From positions 1 through 8,330 of the forward strand of contig CAYZAW010000064.1 in the NCBI GenBank assembly GCA_964476505.1: a DNA stretch of 8,330 nt, written 5' to 3'. The translations under genes were made by a program, and so were the position numbers. Under the pieces are notes generated by a model that ran no database searches, had not been told where the DNA came from, and worked only from the letters and a program-made list of their open reading frames with translations. Of the stretch, positions 6,519 to 8,330 are shown piece after piece. How positions within the stretch are numbered: position 1 is the stretch's first letter; each line of letters begins with the position of its first letter. This stretch comes from CAYZAW01 sp964476505 (GTDB lineage Bacteria > Bacillota > Clostridia > Christensenellales > CAG-138).

Positions 6519-6540
6519 GCCCCGACGGGGCTTGTTTTAG
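6519..6540 (+). promoter_or_regulatory. GC hairpin with T run at the very 5' end of the rpmG operon leader
   Basis: GCCCC (6519-6523), loop GAC, GGGGC (6527-6531), then TTGTTTTAG. The form is that of a small intrinsic terminator, yet it begins only a few bases after the predicted transcription start. It could be a 5' stability hairpin, an attenuator, or a terminator for upstream read-through. A second small stem, TGCGAA/TTCGCA (6555-6560 with 6566-6571), follows before the rpmG ribosome binding site. Confidence 0.5.
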
Positions 6541-6599
6541 TATGGATACGGTTTTGCGAAGCGCTTTCGCATTTCCGATAACACAGGAGGAACAAGAAG

Positions 6600-6749
6600 A
6601 TGCGCGTAAAAATTACATTGGCCTGCACGGAATGCAAGCAGCGGAACTATGATACCTTCAAGAACAAGAAGAACGATCCCGATCGCTTGGAGTTCAACAA
6701 GTACTGCCGTTTCTGCCGGAAACACACCGTTCATCGCGAAGCGAAGTAA
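6600..6749 (+). CDS. rpmG: 50S ribosomal protein L33, zinc-binding (C+) form
   Basis: A 49-residue ribosomal protein beginning MRVKITLACTEC. Four cysteines in two CxxC pairs (C9/C12 and C36/C39) form the zinc ribbon of the C+ paralogue; the zinc-free form, used in many bacteria under zinc shortage, lacks them. The ending CRKHTVHREAK is typical. AGGAGG at 6585-6590 lies 9 bases before the ATG. It is the first gene of an operon with secE and nusG, a common order in Bacillota, with a 15-base gap to secE that carries the secE ribosome binding site. Length is normal. Confidence 0.97.
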   Translation: MRVKITLACTECKQRNYDTFKNKKNDPDRLEFNKYCRFCRKHTVHREAK

Positions 6750-6764
6750 CAGGAGGATAAACGC

Positions 6765-6995
6765 ATGGCAAACGAGAAAAAGGCTGTTGCAAAGCCCAAA
6801 AAGGAAAGTCGCTTTCATCCCATCCGGTACTTCAAGGAAGTTATCGGCGAGCTGAAAAAGCTGACCTGGCCCACGGGCAAAGAACTGGTATCCAACACCG
6901 GCGCGGTATTGGCGTTCCTGCTGGTAACGGCGGTCGTCATCGGCGTGCTGGATCTCATCTTCTCTCAGGCCGTCAAGCTGTTGGCGAGCCTCTAA
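6765..6995 (+). CDS. secE: Preprotein translocase subunit SecE
   Basis: A 76-residue single-pass membrane subunit of the SecYEG channel that clamps SecY and is needed for protein export. The N-terminal third is basic and cytoplasmic (MANEKKAVAKPKKESR). Residues about 34-46 hold the amphipathic signature GELKKLTWPTGKE, followed by one membrane helix from about 49 to 67 (VLAFLLVTAVVIGVLDLIF). This is the short one-helix form usual outside the Enterobacteria. AGGAGG at 6751-6756 is 8 bases before the ATG. nusG starts 6 bases after its stop, so the two are probably translationally coupled. Confidence 0.97.
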   Translation: MANEKKAVAKPKKESRFHPIRYFKEVIGELKKLTWPTGKELVSNTGAVLAFLLVTAVVIGVLDLIFSQAVKLLASL

Positions 6996-7001
6996 GCCGC
7001 G

Positions 7002-7586
7002 ATGGCAGAGAATGAGAAAAACATTCCGGCTTCCGCTCTCGAGGCGGAGAACACCCGGAATTATATGAGCGACGAAGCCAAGTGGTATGTGGTACATACC
7101 TATTCGGGCTACGAAAACAAGGTAAAGGAAGACCTTGAAAAATCCGTGGATCACATGGGTTTGCAGGAGCAGATCCTGGAAGTGAAGTATCCCACGGAGG
7201 AAACCGTGGAGATCACGGATTCCGGTAAGCGCAAGGTCACCCAGCGCAAGGTGTATCCCGGCTACGTGATGGTCAAGATGTTCATGAACGACAAGACCTG
7301 GTACGTGGTTCGCAACACCCGCGGCGTTACCGGCTTCGTAGGCCCCGGAAGCAAGCCCATTCCGCTTTCAGACGAAGAAGTGACCGCCATGGGCGTGGAG
7401 CGCATCCCCATTGTGCTGCACATCGAAGTGGGCGAGCATGTTCGGGTGCTGTCCGGCCCGTTGGAAAACTTCATCGGCAAGGTGGAGGCGCTGGACATCG
7501 AGCGTCAGAAGATCAAGCTGACGGTTTCCATGTTTGGCCGCGAAACACCCGTGGAGCTGGACTTCGTGCAGGTACAAAAGCTGTAG
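7002..7586 (+). CDS. nusG: Transcription termination/antitermination factor NusG
   Basis: A general transcription factor that binds RNA polymerase through its N-terminal NGN domain and uses its C-terminal KOW domain to contact partners such as ribosomal protein S10 or Rho. The NGN domain begins AKWYVVHTYSGYENKV (26-41) and contains QRKVYPGYVMVKM (81-93) and WYVVRNTRGVTGFVG (100-114). The KOW part is VRVLSGPLENFIGKVEALD (147-165). The first start (7002) gives 194 residues, about 20 more than usual; a second in-frame ATG at 7065 gives MSDEAKWYVV and 173 residues, the ordinary length. Neither start has a strong ribosome binding site. The ATG at 7002, 6 bases after secE, suits translational coupling, so I keep the longer form with reservation. 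Confidence 0.95.
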   Translation: MAENEKNIPASALEAENTRNYMSDEAKWYVVHTYSGYENKVKEDLEKSVDHMGLQEQILEVKYPTEETVEITDSGKRKVTQRKVYPGYVMVKMFMNDKTWYVVRNTRGVTGFVGPGSKPIPLSDEEVTAMGVERIPIVLHIEVGEHVRVLSGPLENFIGKVEALDIERQKIKLTVSMFGRETPVELDFVQVQKL

Positions 7587-7607
7587 CCGCAGCTTGTGCT
7601 TGATTAC

Positions 7608-7641
7608 GCACATCCCTGTTATACCGTTTTTAAGGGTGTGC
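7608..7641 (+). promoter_or_regulatory. Stem-loop in the nusG-rplK intergenic leader
   Basis: GCACA and CCCT (7608-7617, one bulged T) pair with AGGGTGTGC (7633-7641), nine pairs, with a 15-base loop. It lies 21 bases after the nusG stop and has no T run behind it, so it is not a convincing terminator. It may be an RNA processing or structural element of the long rplK leader. No good promoter is seen between nusG and rplK, so rplK may be read from upstream. Confidence 0.4.
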
Positions 7642-7660
7642 TGTGCTTGTGATGCATAGC

Positions 7661-7703
7661 GGCCTTTGAAATACAAGTGGGAGGGGGCGGCACCCCGTAC
7701 CAC
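7661..7703 (+). promoter_or_regulatory. Probable ribosomal protein L1 autoregulatory site mimicking the 23S rRNA L1 stalk
   Basis: GTGG (7677-7680) pairs with CCAC (7700-7703), and GGGG (7683-7686) pairs with CCCC (7693-7696). An asymmetric internal loop, GA opposite GTA, separates the helices, and GCGGCA is the apical loop. The strands GTGGGAGG and TACCAC are the same as those that flank the L1-binding helix of E. coli 23S rRNA as I remember it (GGUGGGAGGCU paired with AAUACCACC). The preceding GGCCTTTGAAATAC (7661-7674) also resembles the neighbouring rRNA text. L1 repressing the rplK-rplA operon by binding such a mimic is established in E. coli. The site lies 29 bases upstream of rplK, with rplA as second gene, exactly where it would act. 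Confidence 0.72.
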
Positions 7704-7732
7704 AAAAACTATTTTAGTTAGGAGAAACAGCA

Positions 7733-8158
7733 ATGGCAAAGAAGATCGAAGGCTATGTAAAGCTTCAGATCCCCGCCGGCAAAGCAACGCCGGCACCCCC
7801 CGTAGGCCCCGCGCTTGGTCAGCACGGCGTAAACATCATGGGCTTCTGCAAGGAGTTCAATGAGCGCACCGCCAAGTCCGCCGGGCTCATCATCCCCGTA
7901 GTCATCACCGTCTACGCGGATCGTTCCTTCACCTTCATCACGAAGACGCCTCCCGCGGCAGTGCTCATCAAAAAGGCCTGCGGCATCGAGACGGCTTCCG
8001 GCACGCCCAACAAAACGAAGGTAGCAACCATCACCAAGGCGCAGGTTCGCGAGATCGCGGAGCTGAAAATGCCGGATCTGAACGCTGCCAGCGTTGAGAC
8101 CGCTATGAGCATGATCGAGGGTACCGCGCGCAGCATGGGCGTCCTCGTAGGCGAGTAA
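7733..8158 (+). CDS. rplK: 50S ribosomal protein L11
   Basis: A 141-residue protein of the ribosomal GTPase-associated centre; it binds helices 43-44 of 23S rRNA and takes part in factor binding and, in many bacteria, RelA activation. The N-terminal domain carries the family signature AKKIEGYVKLQIPAGKATPAPPVGPALGQHGVNIMGFCKEFN, with the proline-rich hinge side. The C-terminal RNA-binding domain includes FITKTPPAAVLIKKA and ends SMGVLVGE. AGGAG at 7720-7724 lies 8 bases before the ATG. It is followed after 15 bases by rplA, its usual partner, and preceded by a structured leader that probably mediates L1 repression. Length and motifs are normal. Confidence 0.98.
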   Translation: MAKKIEGYVKLQIPAGKATPAPPVGPALGQHGVNIMGFCKEFNERTAKSAGLIIPVVITVYADRSFTFITKTPPAAVLIKKACGIETASGTPNKTKVATITKAQVREIAELKMPDLNAASVETAMSMIEGTARSMGVLVGE

Positions 8159-8173
8159 GGGAGGGGACTGCAA

Positions 8174-8330
8174 ATGAAACACGGTAAGAATTATCAGGAT
8201 GCTAAAAAGTTGGTGGATAACGCCAAGCTTTACGACAAGAAGGACGCTATCGACCTTTTGATGCAGATGCCCAAAGCCAAGTTCGACGAAACCGTTGAAA
8301 TGCATGCGCGCTTGGGCGTTGACTCCCGCC
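8174..8330 (+). CDS. rplA: 50S ribosomal protein L1, N-terminal part (runs off the window)
   Basis: The first 52 codons begin MKHGKNYQDAKKLVDNAKLYDKKDAIDLL and continue AKFDETVEMHARLGVDSR, the typical L1 N terminus. L1 forms the mobile stalk at the ribosomal E site and represses its own operon. The purine-rich GGGAGGGG at 8159-8166 directly after the rplK stop serves as ribosome binding site with a 7-base spacer. The rest of the gene lies beyond base 8330. Confidence 0.97.
   Translation, partial: MKHGKNYQDAKKLVDNAKLYDKKDAIDLLMQMPKAKFDETVEMHARLGVDSR

Noticed and set aside
6440..6545. tRNA gene before rpmG, as tRNA-Trp is often near secE in Bacillota
   Set aside because: No T-arm GTTCGA-type sequence, no paired acceptor ends and no CCA were found; the GC hairpin is too short for a tRNA arm set.
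6537..7154. 205-codon - strand open frame opposite rpmG, secE and the start of nusG
   Set aside because: Three well-recognised essential genes lie on the other strand; the frame has no start signal and spans their intergenic gaps.
7600..7625. TTGATT plus TATACC as a promoter for rplK
   Set aside because: The spacing is only 14 bases, too short for sigma-A, and the second element lies in the loop of a stem.
7718..8305. 195-codon - strand open frame opposite rplK and rplA
   Set aside because: It is antisense to two certain ribosomal protein genes and shows no domain.

Overview
The window looks like chromosomal core DNA from a moderately GC-rich member of the Bacillota, most likely class Clostridia. 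The pointers are the rpmG-secE-nusG-rplK-rplA cluster with a zinc-type L33, a YhaM-type OB-fold/HD nuclease of almost exactly the Bacillus length, a GGGtGRT-family protein, and strong AGGAGG ribosome binding sites. A finer placement would be a guess. I see no insertion sequence, phage gene, CRISPR array, tRNA or rRNA.

Left part (1-1093, + strand): the end of a GGGtGRT-family protein, closed by a 28-bp palindromic terminator. Next comes a 188-bp stretch packed with five consecutive near-perfect inverted repeats, then a small orphan protein with a coiled coil and a C-terminal zinc ribbon. That gene has its own terminator. A further 13-bp inverted repeat separates it from the converging gene.

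Middle part (1094-6372, mostly - strand): mnmE (tRNA wobble-uridine GTPase) has its own extended -10 promoter and is followed 28 bases later by a P2A-type calcium ATPase, apparently in one transcript. Upstream of mnmE, a yhaM-like 3'-5' exoribonuclease gene also reads on the - strand. Its only recognisable terminator lies about 210 bases beyond its stop codon. A 63-codon + strand gene for a small secreted or membrane protein sits between that stop and the terminator. Its stop is one base from the yhaM stop, and its -10 box is placed so that transcription could start on the ATG itself (leaderless).

Right part (6481-8330, + strand): a good promoter, then rpmG (L33), secE, nusG, rplK (L11) and the first 52 codons of rplA (L1). 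The 146-base gap before rplK contains a hairpin whose strands match the L1-binding stalk of 23S rRNA as I remember it. This would allow L1 to repress its own operon by mRNA mimicry.

I did not find a clear new defence or metabolic system. The least explained items are the hairpin array at 296-483 and the nested, possibly leaderless small gene at 5226-5417.
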